This document shows, in pieces, positions 1-14,000 of a stretch of DNA of 64,000 bases. Numbering within the stretch: position 1 is the first letter of the stretch; the number at the start of each line of letters is the position of its first letter. Source of the stretch: Aphis gossypii (lineage: Eukaryota; Arthropoda; Insecta; Hemiptera; Aphididae); assembly GCF_020184175.1 (NCBI RefSeq), contig NC_065533.1, forward strand, positions 51,126,351 through 51,190,350, written 5' to 3'. The notes below the pieces were generated by a model, which saw only the letters and a program-made list of their open reading frames with translations, was not told the DNA's origin and did not search any database. The position numbers were made by a program, and so were the translations under genes.

Positions 1-3000
1 GAAATGAATTAATATGAATATTTTTAATTTTTAATATACGGTTCTTTAACAAAGATCCTTGTACGAATTACCTATGAAAAATAATCGACCGAATAATTTC
101 ACAAATAATTTTTATGAGCGTCTGAGTGTACGTTTTGACGATATTGGATGTTCAATGTCCATATTCATGTGTTCATGACGTGTAAAATGACAATTTCTCT
201 CCTAATAGTTTTAGTGTTTTGGTTGTAATTCAAAAACGTATTAAACATATTATTATAAACTTGAAAAATTATATTGTTATTTAAAATGTAATTTTATATA
301 GTCCGTTTAAAATTTTCAAAATATCTCCAAGACTCTAAATTAAATTTAACTAAGTTAAATTTTTATTTAAAAGCATTTTAAATAATTATTATTACTATTT
401 ATTATTATTATTATTTTTTTTTTTTTGATAATAATTTTTATTTTTAATGCTCCACTAATAGTATTATAGTCTGATATAAACCGTCTCCACTCCGAATCAC
501 TTTTCATACTAATTGTATTCTATAATAATTTACTATTGAATTCAAATTTAACACAATAGCGAAATCACCAACTCATATTTACTGTACACCTATTAACTAG
601 GTATGCATAAGAGCGGTGGTTACCTACTTTATAATTTTTAGCGATAAATGTATTGATTTTTGTACATACGATAAGAATTGTTTGTTTACATAATCCTATA
701 AAGTATTTATCAAATTTATTGGGAAAAACAAACAAAAAATAAGAATTTCTATGCAAAACCAATTTTTGATAAAAAAAAAAATATATTGTTTTCTCTATAT
801 AACTCAAAAATAAAATTAGTAAATAGGTACTTGAAATTTTTACAAAATGTTTATCCTACATTTTCTTTATGTTATATTGTTATAAATACAATTTTTAAAA
901 TATTTTAACTCTTATTGAGCTATTTATGCGACTTTCTCAAGAGTTTTGAAGTGTTTAGCTCCGTTCACTATCCAACCTCAACTCCTCGCAAAATTACTTT
1001 AAACAATAGTGTATACTTATGATTTATGAAATCTATGATGTATAATATAAATTATAATTCAATGTATAATAATGATAATAAAATTACAATTTAACAGATA
1101 ATTATACTAAAAAAGTATAAGAAAATCACAACATTTACAATAAATTAAAATAAAACAGATAAAATAAAGTAGTATTTATAGCTAATTTACATTTATTAAT
1201 TGTTTTAGTTTCAGGATTATTTCAAACAATCCAATGATTAGATGCTAGTTTATAATATTATCTTAGACACCTAATTATATAAAAGATAAACTTCATTTTA
1301 AATTTTCACTGTTGATATTTTGAATTTCACTATAATTAAAATTTTCTTTATGGGAGGTATACCGAATGTCTACATCAGAAATCATTTTACCTACTACCCG
1401 TCACACCCCAAACTGAAATGACAGCAAGCTGGTTCATTTACATTGTTTTTATGTAAACAACCATTACACCATAATATTACTAAATCATTAGGTAGCTAGT
1501 AGCTATAAGTATAAATATTATACCTAATGTTATTATTGCTTATAATTATTATAACCAATTAGTCACTTATTATTATAGGGACATTTTAAGTATCTGTACC
1601 TACTGTTTTAGTTTAATCAACTTGAGTTTTTATTTGTTTAATATGTGAATTATAAGTACTAAATATTAAATCAATTATATTTTTAATTATAATTTACCAA
1701 CCTTGATGAGCAAAGAAAGAGAAACGTATTTACTGTACTTGGTATTTCTGTACTCTGTATTTACTCGTATTTATTCGAGAAAAATATAGAAATTATACTC
1801 GATAAAATAAGCTAATTTTTATTTTATTCTTTGGTATTTTAAATTGGAAATATTTTTACACATATTTCTATGCACTTGCTTATTGTATATATTATATTAT
1901 AATTTATAAGTATACAGTATTAGAGTGTTTGAATAGATGTCTTCGTTATCTATTCTAATTTATTATGTATGGCCGATAATCGACGTTCATTTATCTTCAA
2001 AAATTAAAACATTCGTGTAGACGTGTAGTATTAAGGTACCTACCAATGTAATTATTATAATCATGCAGACAATAAGTATAGGTATTAAGCATTAATTTAT
2101 AGTATAACTATACATTATTTATTATAGTTGTTTCGTTATCTTAATATTTTGGATTAATTTTAAATAATTTTAATGATTACAATATTTGTTAATTGTTATA
2201 TTTTTGTATTTTAATACTTTCCAAATAGCTATAGTTATTTAAGTTTTATAAATATGTACAATTCCAATTCCTAATTAATAGATAGGCACCGACTATGAAT
2301 TATGATATTTATTATTTGTATTGCAGATGGTGGATCCAATGCTGTATAATATAACTAATATTTGTTAGTTTATATTTAATAGTGTTTACATTACAATATT
2401 AGTTTACGATATCAACAACTAAAATTATTTATATGTAAAGTAAATAGGTACCAATATGTATACAGACGACAGTAACAAATGAATAGGTTTTAAAACACTA
2501 AAGAATTTAGACTATAGTAAGTAGGTAATAACTAATAATAAATAATTTACTAATATAGCTGGTGTCGGTGTATCAATGACACATATTGGGTCAGTTGATT
2601 ATATGTCCATATTATTTTTCCGGTAAACGTTTAACGGATTAATATCATTAGGCATACTTCATTTTTCAGTTTACCTCTCTCGATGTTCTCAACATGTTCG
2701 CTTGTAATTTATGAATTGAAAATTAATTCGATACAAGCAACAAGATGGTATAATATAAGTAATATGTTAATAGAAAACACAATACAGTATAAATGTATAA
2801 TATAGATTGAATTTGGCACGTCCACCCTGTCAGATGTAATATATTTTTTAAGGTTCCCTTGATAATATCATCTCATACCTACACATTGTCAATTATATGA
2901 AACAATATTTTTAAGGACGTGAAAAAAAACGTAAAGTTCTGTACAATAGGTATTACTGTATTAGTTAATAGTTTATATTATTAGATACAATACAAGAAGC

Positions 3001-3300
3001 GATTTAAAAGATTAGTAGATATATCATATACTTATGTTATACTGTGGTATAAAAAATAACGTGAAATTAATAAATTTTATAATTAGAAAGATAAAAAAAA
3101 ATCCAGACGTAATATCTATCATACGAGTACCTGTGCATCAATTATACACTCGTGTTATATTGTAATAGATCCAAAAAATGTGAGTTTTTAATAATATGAT
3201 GTCTGAATATCTACCTACCTAATTCTATAAACACGAGTTAATGGATTGTTCACCGACAGAAAATCGAGAAAACCACAATGTACAAATATAATAATAATTA
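1..3300. other. AT-rich intergenic DNA, no gene seen
   Basis: All frames are broken by stops and the composition is strongly AT-rich with simple runs, for example a poly-T stretch near 413-426. The stretch around 750-840 resembles another at about 17,985-18,085 (both contain the word ATGCAAAACCAATTTT followed by related sequence), so part of it is probably an old dispersed repeat. No coding exon, RNA gene or intact transposon could be supported. Confidence 0.6.
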
Positions 3301-3485
3301 ATAAATCAGATTTTTCGAAGGCCGCCGCGCCACTGCACCGGGACTCGTTTACGCCGCTCCGCGATGAGTACAATGTGCACAGCCAGTCACCCCTTCCCGC
3401 CACCCGCTGAGAGACCAACCCGTTCGGTCGGTAGCTGCTGTAACAATTATTATATAATAACGTACACCTCCTGACAAAATTACTA

Positions 3486-4749
3486 AAAAAAAAAAAAAAA
3501 AAAAATCATAATATTATGTCGTTTAGCGGTGGCGGCCTTGGCCGGGTTACTCGATTTATTATGTCAACAATATTATTATAATATTTTCGACACGATAATA
3601 TTTTGTACACGAGCGAGACGTAGCGAGTATAATATTATTATTTTGAACGCGCGGCTCTCGCGATCGTCGTCGTCGTCGTAGTCGTTTCGCAACGCGCGTC
3701 ACAGCTTTTAAAACGCATTTACACACAAACGGCGTGTGTGCGTTGTGTTTTGGCCGTATCGCGTGTACGCAATAAGTCTATTATTTTTTTTTTTTTTTCC
3801 TATGTATACAAACCCGACGACTTGCGAGTAAGTTACGGTTACAACACCGCGGCGGCGGCGGCGGTAGGTAGGTATAGACGATTTTATTTGTTCGAGCGAA
3901 CGCGCGCGCGCTCGCCCCTGACACCTCCTATTATTATACGTGTGAGAAAAAAAAAATATTAGATTAAATTGTATTTATTTTTTCATTATAGGAAATAGCG
4001 CGTCCGTCCGTTCATAGTAGACACATTGCCAACGCCAAACACACGTCTATTTACCACCGCCTCAGCGCCGCCGTCACCGTATCTATAGATAATAATATCA
4101 TAGTCCAAGGGGCGGCCGGGCATCGGCAGGCGGCTGGCGTGCGGCGTTTGCGCGTGCGCGGCGCCGTCGACGACGTATTATCACAAGCCCGCACACGCAC
4201 ACACACACTCACGGGCGCACACTCGCACACCGACGGTATCATCAATCGTGTGTCTGTTTTTCTCCGTAAAAAAAAAAAATACAAAATATAGGTATTGAAA
4301 AAAATATCGTAGAGTCGTCGCGAACGGCCGACGGTTGCGCGCGCGTTGCTCACCGCTATCCAGGCACGGCGGGCTCGCGTTTTTGATTTGTGTGCGGCGA
4401 CCGAGTGGACCGGACGGCCGTGGAGTTTAAAACGGCAGCAGTTAGGTAACCGACGACGGAGATTAGACGATTGTTTTTTTTTTGCAATTCGGGGTTTAAT
4501 TTTTTTTTTTTTTTCGCGCTATCCGCGGGCACTCGCCGGCCAGCGGCCCCCTTTTGCAACACCTACACGCACACACACACACACGAGTGTTGAGAACGAT
4601 TGTTGCGTGCACGTGATGAAAGTGATCGACGCGGACGGTACCGAACAGACCACTCTTCGGTACGTTTGGCCGCAAGACGACCGAGACTCCGTAGCCGTCG
4701 GTCCGCTGCTGCTGGCCGATTAGGACGATAACCACCCCAGCCGGGTGCC
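3486..4749 (+). promoter_or_regulatory. CpG-rich promoter and 5' leader of ERR
   Basis: GC and CpG content rise sharply compared with the flanks. There is a CGT trinucleotide run near 3,665-3,683, a CGG run near 3,848-3,865 and a CA run near 4,569-4,583. A CACGTG E-box lies at 4,610-4,615. The ERR start codon follows at 4,750 with an in-frame TAA at 4,729-4,731, so this stretch is leader or promoter and not coding in that frame. The transcription start cannot be placed by eye, and a noncoding leader exon is possible because an acceptor-like tract ends near 3,992. Confidence 0.55.
4616..4723 (+). CDS. Upstream ORF (35 codons) in the ERR leader
   Basis: An ATG at 4,616 opens a 35-codon frame that ends with TAG at 4,721-4,723, only 26 bases before the ERR start codon and in a different frame. 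It directly follows the CACGTG box. The peptide (begins MKVIDADGTEQ) has no recognisable domain. By position it could reduce or regulate ERR translation. This is inference, because the transcription start, and so whether the uORF is in the mRNA, is unknown. Confidence 0.4.
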   Translation: MKVIDADGTEQTTLRYVWPQDDRDSVAVGPLLLAD

Positions 4750-5016
4750 ATGCATCGTGCCAACGTCGTCGGCGGTGGTAGCGGTGGAAACGGTCGTCGC
4801 TCTGCTGTGGCCGTCGAAGAGTCCGATGTGACGGCGTCTACAACGTTTATGGGAGTCAATGGACGTGACGATGACTTTGCCGTAGACGACGAGGCAACCA
4901 CTACGACCCTGATTTATGTTAAAAAAGAGACTATGGATGATGACGATGAAAACAGCAAACATCAATTGATCCACTTGCAGCATCAACAGCAACACGACAC
5001 TAACGAAATAGAAGAC
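4750..5016 (+). CDS. ERR: ERR exon 1 (A/B region, residues 1-89)
   Basis: Encodes the N-terminal A/B region: Gly/Val-rich, then acidic, then Gln/His-rich. It contains a psi-K-x-E motif (VKKE) followed by acidic residues, a typical sumoylation context. It ends in phase 0 at GAAGAC before the donor GTGAGT. Confidence 0.85.
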
Positions 5017-8000
5017 GTGAGTATTGTAGATATACAAGATGTGATCTATATTGTTATATTATGTAATTAATCAAAAGAAATTTGCCTGTTATAAATATGT
5101 CTTACGTCATAATAGAAAAAACAATCAAAGAAAAAAAAAATTTTGTTAGGAAATACCTATTGATAAAAAAAATTATAACTTTACTGTTATTTTATGTTCT
5201 TCACTGTGGTTTATAAAGTAATTTATCTAAGTATTTTATTAATTGTGATCAAAGTTTTTTACTTGTAATTGTCATTAAAAATGTTTTGTAATTATTATAT
5301 TTTTTTTAAAAAATAAGAAAACTTAGTTATATCTAATTTCTTGTTTTTCTTTTTATGTAGATTTTTAAAAATCATCCACCAACTTAAATTTTTTAAATAG
5401 TTAAGTATTAGATTTTTTTTATTTATTATTGATCATATAAATACACAATGTACTGATGTTGATTATTAATTAATTTTAATTTAGTAAATAGTATGAATGA
5501 GAACACTATGGTGATTTAGAGTTAGGTTGAAATAAAAACTAATAGGTATATTTAATTAACTCAGTAAAAACCAAAATAGATATGAAAGTTTAAAACAATT
5601 TTTGTAGCTAATATTTTCTTAATTCATTTTTGATTTAGGTACTCACCTATAATATTAATTTTTTAAATTAATGTTTCCTTCAAGAAAATAACATAATTTA
5701 TACTGATCTAAAACTAGATCATAAATCTACTCGCATCATATGGACAGTCCATAGGTGCAACTTTTAATTGATTTTAAGGAATGCTAAAATTGTTAATAGC
5801 CCACTAAAATCTATCTAATGAATCTTCATCCCATTTTTCAAAAAAATATTTAAATTAGATGTAAGTAAAATTCATTATTTAATTCATTTTATAATATATT
5901 TTTCCCTATTTTATAAATAGTTTTTTTTAAATGCTTATACAGTATAATAAATATCAACAAAAAGTAAAAATTAATACATCATGTTGGTTTTCATATGTAT
6001 ATATTTCAAAACTATTTCTTTTGTTTTTATACTGTACTTATCTAAAACTTAGTTAAACTTAAGTTATTCATAATAGATCATTGGAAAATTAAAAAAAAAA
6101 GATAAATCAGTGAACTGTTGTAACAAACTTATCTTTAATCAATTTTATAATCACCAAATGTTTGAAAAACTGCACTCGTGTTTTCCAAAGTTTGCTGCAT
6201 GAAAGCAATTTGAAATAATTTATACAAGTTAAGAAAAAGTTATATTATTTTTGAAAAGTATTTCCCTAAGTGACTAAGTATAATAATATCATTAATAATA
6301 ATGACTGTGGTAACTATTATTATTATCAAACTATTCTACAATTAATCTAAAATAAATGTTAAAATAACAAATTTGAATTACACTATACTTATTTTACTTA
6401 TTTAAATTGAATATTTATCTATCTAAAATTGAGAATTATGGTTTGAAATTTTGGAGTCTGTGTGGGTGCTAAAGATCTCTTAATGCCCCCCTACTCTTAC
6501 CTATAATTCAGTCAGCCTACTATTACTAATTAGTGGAGTACTGGAATAGGACTTAAGCACCTGAAATCATTAAAATAATGTTTAATTTAATACTTAAAAA
6601 TATAAGAATAAGTAAAAAATAATAATCTCATTTTCTTAAATTCTAATAAAGCAATAGGTTCTCCCCTCATAAAATTGTATCTGTTTTCTCTTATGTTTTA
6701 AAATATTAGATATTTCTATGTATATTAAGTATATTTTACTAAGACTTATTAATCATAAACTCAGAGTAATCTTTTTTATTATTATTTGAAAACATCTTTA
6801 TTCTATTTAAGTATTTGTTTACACTTAAAAGAAAATCACATCATTATAAAAACAAACATATTTTGATCTTAGCTTTTAATTTAAGTTTTTTATTTTTTAA
6901 AAATTAATAGTATTTAATATTGCTTATTGTAACCAGCAGTATACCAGTTATGAATTATAGTTTATTCTTCAATAATGAAGCGTTATCATTTGAATGTTTG
7001 AATATTTTTATTGCCTTATAATATATGTGACCAATATGTATAACAAATAAAAAAAAAAGATAGAATACATTGACATTTTTTTTTTAATTTTAGTCCCTGT
7101 ACACTGAAAAAAATTATAGGAAAAAGATTTGTGTTTTTGTTTAATTATCATATGCATTATATCCATGTAAAAAATATAAAAAAACTAATTAAAAATAAAT
7201 AATAAATAAAGACCTTCAGTTTTAATAATTGAAATTATAATAACATGACATAAATTTCAATAGCATTCTGCTATATTTTATGTCACACTAAAAAAAAAAA
7301 AAAATGTTTCATTTCTTGAACTTACTTATTATTAATTAAATATTATCTAGTTCCACTGTACTTAGAGATGCTTTACACAGAATACTTGAACTATCACTGT
7401 TAATTTTTATTTAATTATTTTCTTGTTTACAGATTTATCGTCGTCACCGCCGGCCAAGATTAACTGCTGCAGCCGCTAAACATCAACAACTCCAGATTCA
7501 ACATAATCAGCAATTTGATAACATCACATCGTCATCAGCATCAACCACTACCACTAATCGCCAAGAAAGGCTTATGCTTGTATCTGTCGATTCTGGTAGT
7601 GTTGGAAGCAGCCGACACCGACAACCATCGTCATCGGTCGCTCAATTTTGTTGTTCAAGCACCACTGCAGCAGCAGGGATACAACAGCAACAGGTAAAAT
7701 TGTTAAATATTAGTATTTTTATTTTTTTTTTTTTTAATTATAAAATATGCTGAATATTACCATTAATAACACTGGACTCAAATTTTTTAAAAAAAATAGA
7801 CACATTTTCAAATAAGTGATTCAACTATGATATAATTTTGCATAGTAATTTTACTTATGGTATCTACATGAGCCATGAAATGTGTCGTAAAAGATGTCAT
7901 TAATACTATTATTCACAATGTATTTCTCGCCGATATATATTCGCATGCAGATTAAATTTGACATTTAAATAATACTTGCGGATGCATTTGAATAATTCAT

Positions 8001-11000
8001 AGCCGTATAATATCGTTATTGCACTATACTCTTGTGTGGTAATAATAGTGGATCACCGATATCGCGATGCAAATGCACATATTATTACGATATTATTGTT
8101 GTTATTAAGTCGTCAGTGGGTTGGTTATGTAATAATACTGATTTGTGCCGAGTTACGCTGTAATAAATCGGTTGTTGTCATTTTTTAGCGCTACGTACCT
8201 ACTGATACAATTACACGTCCGCCACTCACAAAATGTGGGTACCTAGCAATATTTACTGTTACCGTGCACAATTGTAATAAGCAATAACCAATTTATATTA
8301 CCTTCAATATAATCACATATTATGAGTATTAAGCTTTAAAAAATAATATTAAGTACTTACTTTTTCATTGTTTTGTTTTATCTGTAGCATCAACACCATC
8401 ATAACCAACAGCAGCAGCAGCAACAAATTCCACCTTCTACTACCGTTGTAATGATCAAAGAAGAAGATGTATCCATGTCAGCTGTGGTCGGTGGTGATAG
8501 TTTGCATCACCATCACCATCATCATCAACAGCACCAACACCATCATCAGCAACAGCACAATATGAACGCGGCAGCGGCGGTGACAATTGTCACTAACAAT
8601 AATAGCAACACCACCAATGCTACTTCCTCGTCACCACCTCCACCACGACGCCTGTGTCTGGTATGCGGCGACGTTGCTTCAGGCTTCCATTATGGCGTAG
8701 CATCGTGTGAAGCGTGCAAGGCGTTCTTCAAGCGCACCATACAGGGTTTGTACAAGCCCATGTTCAATTTTTTTTATATAAGCCTATTATCCTACACTGC
8801 ACTCTCATTTTTTGTACTTAACCAATTCTTGAATTGCCTAACGTCTGCAAGACGTGGTATCCTATCACGTCACTATTTTAGTAACTACCACTGTTATTAC
8901 AACCATTATCACTACCTCTAAATCCCCCGTCGTGCGCAATTGTGGAGTTCACAATGGCAATTGGTAGTTACTAACTATAAAAATTATAATACATACTGTA
9001 TTTCTGTGATAAATTATGTTAGGTATGTATAACTATAATTAATTTTAATATGAAGGTAACATCGAATATACATGTCCTGCCAGTGGAGATTGTGAAATCA
9101 ATAAACGACGGCGGAAAGCATGTCAGGCATGTCGTATGCAAAAGTGTCTGAGGACCGGTATGCTCAAAGAAGGCGTGCGACTGGATCGGGTGCGTGGCGG
9201 TCGTCAAAAGTACCGAAGACAGCCATCTACTCCTATACCTACTGCGGCGATATCTGTCGTTCAATCGGCACCGCAAACTGTGCATCAGCAACAGCAATCT
9301 ACTGCAGCGACAACTGTCAATAATTCTATTCACCATCATCATCATCATCATACGCACAATAATGCCGCCTCGTCTATACATCATCACCACCATCAACAGC
9401 AGTCTTTTAACAATGCTTTTGGAAATAACAAAATTATCTCCGGAAATTATCATCACCACCATTCATATCACCATCAACAATTGAATTCAGTGCCTCGCCA
9501 AATGTGTTCAAACGGTAGTAATGGTACAACCGCGACAGTGTCAGTACACAACAACCAACATCATCACCACAGATTGCTTAACAGTAACGGAAGAGGAAGT
9601 GGTGGTTGGAACAACAATAATGACGATGGCGTGTGTATTAAACAAGAGTATGATCAGCAGTGTTGTTGTAATGATGCTGTAACTGCAGTGGATGCAATCA
9701 AGGAGTGTGGTGAGTTCTAAAGTTAATATTATAGTTATTTTATTCAATAATTTTAAAAGGTTTAAGTAAATTAGCTGTAGCATTTTTGAATTCAAAATTT
9801 TAAGTATTACTTTTATTCGTGTATAATATTTTATAACTTGTCAGTTGAATTAAATTGTGATAATAACTTAATAATATACATCGAACCCTTGTGTATTTAT
9901 TCTATCTATCTTAAAAACACACACTTAACAAATAATATACGTTCTGCTTCTGCAGAACCAATTTTGTGTTATTAACTTACTGGATGGTTAACCTAATCTA
10001 ATTTTAGCTAACCTAGATTACATTTACCTATTATCTCACATATTATTAAGCTTGAAAATAAAAATATTATCCAAGGCGATTTAAAATCGTTATTTATATT
10101 TCAATTTTAAAACAAGTTTTATCCATTTTAAAATTATAATATTTTACATACCTAATTATAACTCATTTTAAAATAAAAATATTAATATAACCCCACATAA
10201 TTACTTATTTATATTATATTCTTACTGTTAAGTTTAAAAATATCAATTCACACTAATATTAAAGCTAATAATACAAAATTAATTTGCCTGAATGCAGATT
10301 TGGTATGTTTTACTAACATTCATAAGACTGAGACAACATGTTATGGGGATTTGGCGGCCTCTTAAATATTAAACATGTTAATATGTTCTGTAGTTATTGT
10401 TGTGAATGTCTTGTGTTTTTTACTAAAAAAATTAAGTAAATAATAATTTTGTTTGTTTGGTTTTCTTAGAAAAAATGTTGGAAGCCCTTAGACAATGTGA
10501 ACCTGAGATGCCAACGTTATTAGGTGCCGGAGACGGATTAACTAACGCCGCCCTCACAATGGAGTTTTTCACACAGTCCTCGACCCTAGGTGTACAGCAA
10601 GGAACAGTGGTAACAATGGGTGGTGGTATAGTCGAAGACGGTATATCTTCAACGTCTTCGCCATCATCAACGTCATCATCATCGTCATCAGCATCAGCAG
10701 CGTCATCACAATCGGTGGCGGCCACTATGGTTGTGCACACGCTCGCTGAACTATATGACAGAGAGCTGGTAAGCACCATTGGTTGGGCCAAGCAGATACC
10801 CGGTACGTATACAAATTAATTTATACATGCATACATAATATATTAATATATAGTTATACAAGTATATAGATTATAGGTATATTATAAGTCCCGTGTTGAT
10901 GAGAAATGTATTATTGAATAGAAAATGATAATGACAAATTCTCCAATTTTTAATCTATCTATTCTTATTTAAAATTAATTTATTAAAAGTAGAATTATCA

Positions 11001-14000
11001 TAGGTATAAATACATTCAGAGTTTCTTCGTTTGTTACTTAAGGTACCTAAGTCATTTTAAGTGCGTTTGGTATACTTTTTTTTTAAGAAAAAGTCACTTG
11101 GTCTATGAGACAAATCGATTTGACATACGTTTATATATCGATATATACGTGATTTAATATCGACAAAATGTATTTTTACCTGTAGGGTTCACTGACCTAT
11201 CGCTCAATGACCAAATGCGCTTATTGCAATCAACTTGGGCGGAACTGTTGACATTAACCACGGCATTCCGTTCCTTGGAACAGTTTAATGGTCAAAGTGG
11301 TGACGGCGGTAGTGACATTAATAGTATTGGCGTTGTCAGTGAAGAATGTAGTGGCAATGGTCTTAGGTTGCGGTATGCTACAGATTATTGGTTGGACGAG
11401 AAGTTAGCTAGAGAGTGTTGTTCTGCAACTAACGGCGCTTCTTCATCGTCAAATGGTACAACTGGTGGTTCGGGAGTGATCACGACTCCAACTGTGCTGG
11501 ACATTTACAACTTGGTAAGTATCATGAACCGAACAAACTTCGAGATATAATTAAAATAAATGTATGAGTCCTTAATGTTTTCTTTTCCTTAAAAAATCCA
11601 CCAAATAATTGTTTACTATAGTAAAATAAAAAATGTGAAAGAATATTAACTAAATCATACTTATCTAACTAATTTTAATCACGTCTTAAAAATCATCCAC
11701 CAACTTAAATTTTTTAAATAGTTAAGTATTAGATTTTTTTATTTATTATAGACGTTTTATACACGTCTTATAAAATTTATCAATAACAATTAATAATTGA
11801 ATTGCTTGTTTAAAAAATGATCAAAATAATGTTTATTTACTAAAATATTCTATAAATAAAAGCAATTCATTAACATTCTTTAAAAATATATTTATACATT
11901 TTTCTTCTTAAAATAACTAATTAAATTTTATAAATTATGATTTATATTTTAAGAAATACAAGCATTTGTATTACTTTTATTTATTCTTAAGTTATTAAAT
12001 ACCTATAATATAATTTGTATGATAATTTTCTGACTTGTATAAATGAGAAATGTGTTTCCAAAAACTATTGACAAGATAAAATATTCTTATTATTTATATT
12101 AAAAGCAAAGTGTTTTATCTTATTTATATTAAGTATTATGTAATTTATTATCAAAATTTACAAAAGTATCCGTTAAATAGAAATCGTTAATAATATACTC
12201 GTACATTTAACTGTACGATACAAGTTCGACATGATAGTGCGTATTATTCTTTCATCCTCAGTACATCGGGCTCATATTAGATTTATTGTCCCTATATCAA
12301 CCTAATACTTATTTACTTTATATGCCGATTAATTAATCGGCTTCGTATGAGTTGATTACCGGGTTATTTAATTTTTTTTTCAATATTTATATATAATATA
12401 TATTGTATTATATTATATTTATTATTTATAAAAAAAAATATTATTAAATATTTTTAGTAATTTTGTAATCATTTATAACAAATTGTTTCAAAAATATGGT
12501 ATTTGGTAATGAGATTACCAGTATAACGTAACATAATTTCTCTCAAAAATTTGTTTTTCTTGGTTTTTCTTAAATTTTCTAGTCCTATTGCTCCTGAATT
12601 TTATATATGTTTTCGACTGCGTTTATAACAATAGAAATTCAACTCGTATATATCTAATAATAACCCGAGAATCAACTAATATGTAAAGTAGGCTTGGGAA
12701 TCAACTCACTTACTACGAATTAATTATCATTACTGCATAAACTATTGATCGTAGTTTCATCGTATTTCACTTACATCAACAATTGTTAATAAAACTAATA
12801 ATATGTTTTTTTCGTGTATTTACTAGTATAATATAAAAAGTAAAACATCGTTATTTATGAACCATTTTATGTGATCACTTTATTATTGTATATATTTTGT
12901 GCTGATACTTACACAGAATAATAATGCAGATTTTTTCGATGCTCTTTACTGAGCAGCGCCTTAAATATAATAATATCTGTAAAATATCTAATTAGGTTTA
13001 ATTGCTTGAAAGCAACAAAATCAATGTTTAGTGTACTTGATTTAAGATTGTAAAATAATAATAATAATAAACTTATTTTATAATAATAAGTATAAAAATG
13101 AATACTGTATAGTTGTGACTTATAAATAATGTATATAATTGTATATAAATATAACATTAACAATGATCTGATTTTTGTTTTTGTGCTGCTTAGTCGGCTC
13201 ATATAGTTCGACAATTTAGAGCAGTAAATGGTGGAGAAGGTTTAACTTCAGATCAATATTATCTACTCAAGGCGTTAGTCTTGGCTAATTCAGATGATCT
13301 AACATTAGCATCATCGGCGATGACAACAGCAGCTGCTGGAAAGAATCATGGTACCAATAGAACAGTGTCTAAAGGCGATGATGTGGTGGTTCAGCAGCAG
13401 CAGCAGCAGTCAGCTGTCAAACAGTTTCGTGCTACCATTGCCCGTGCTCTTCAAACGCATCTGGAGATGACTGTGGCTGTGGCGGCAGTATCAAATTGTT
13501 GTTGTTGTGATGGTAGTTCTAATTGTTGTTCTACACCAGCCGTGACTATGGATTGTTGTAGCAACAATGGAGCCACCACTGCAGACGGCAGTGGAATGAC
13601 TACCAATTGTTGTAGCTGTTGCTGCAAAAGCAACAGCAACAACAATACTACATCTAATCAACTTGACAATGGTGGTGAAATTGTTGTCGTTGTTGACAAT
13701 CATCAACAGCAAGTTCATCGCCAGCCACAACAACATATGGATACCTCAGGCATATCCACTACAGATGCTTCTGCGGCTACAGTCGTTGTCGTCGGGTTAG
13801 TAACATATTTAGAACTATCAATGTGTAATATTGTTTGTCTATTCATTAATAGTATTATTATATTAATTAATACATTTTAACTTTAACAGTACCACCAACA
13901 ACGTAGTGATGGACGATGACGATTGTTGTGGAGGCACTCCATTAATTGACAACCAACAACACCATCATCACCATTCTCATCAAACAGAATCCACAGACTC

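Noticed and set aside
4346..4723. 125-codon frame upstream of ERR
   Set aside because: It does not start with a plausible first codon and is out of frame with ERR. Only its last 35 codons from an ATG are kept, as a uORF.
7515..7697. 60-codon frame within ERR exon 2
   Set aside because: It is a shifted reading of exon 2; the phase-0 frame is the one that links exons 1 and 3.
8746..8921. Continuation of the ERR reading frame past the first zinc finger to a stop at 8,921
   Set aside because: The protein after the donor (starting LYKPMFNFF) does not match any nuclear receptor, and the conserved second finger resumes exactly in phase at 9,056.
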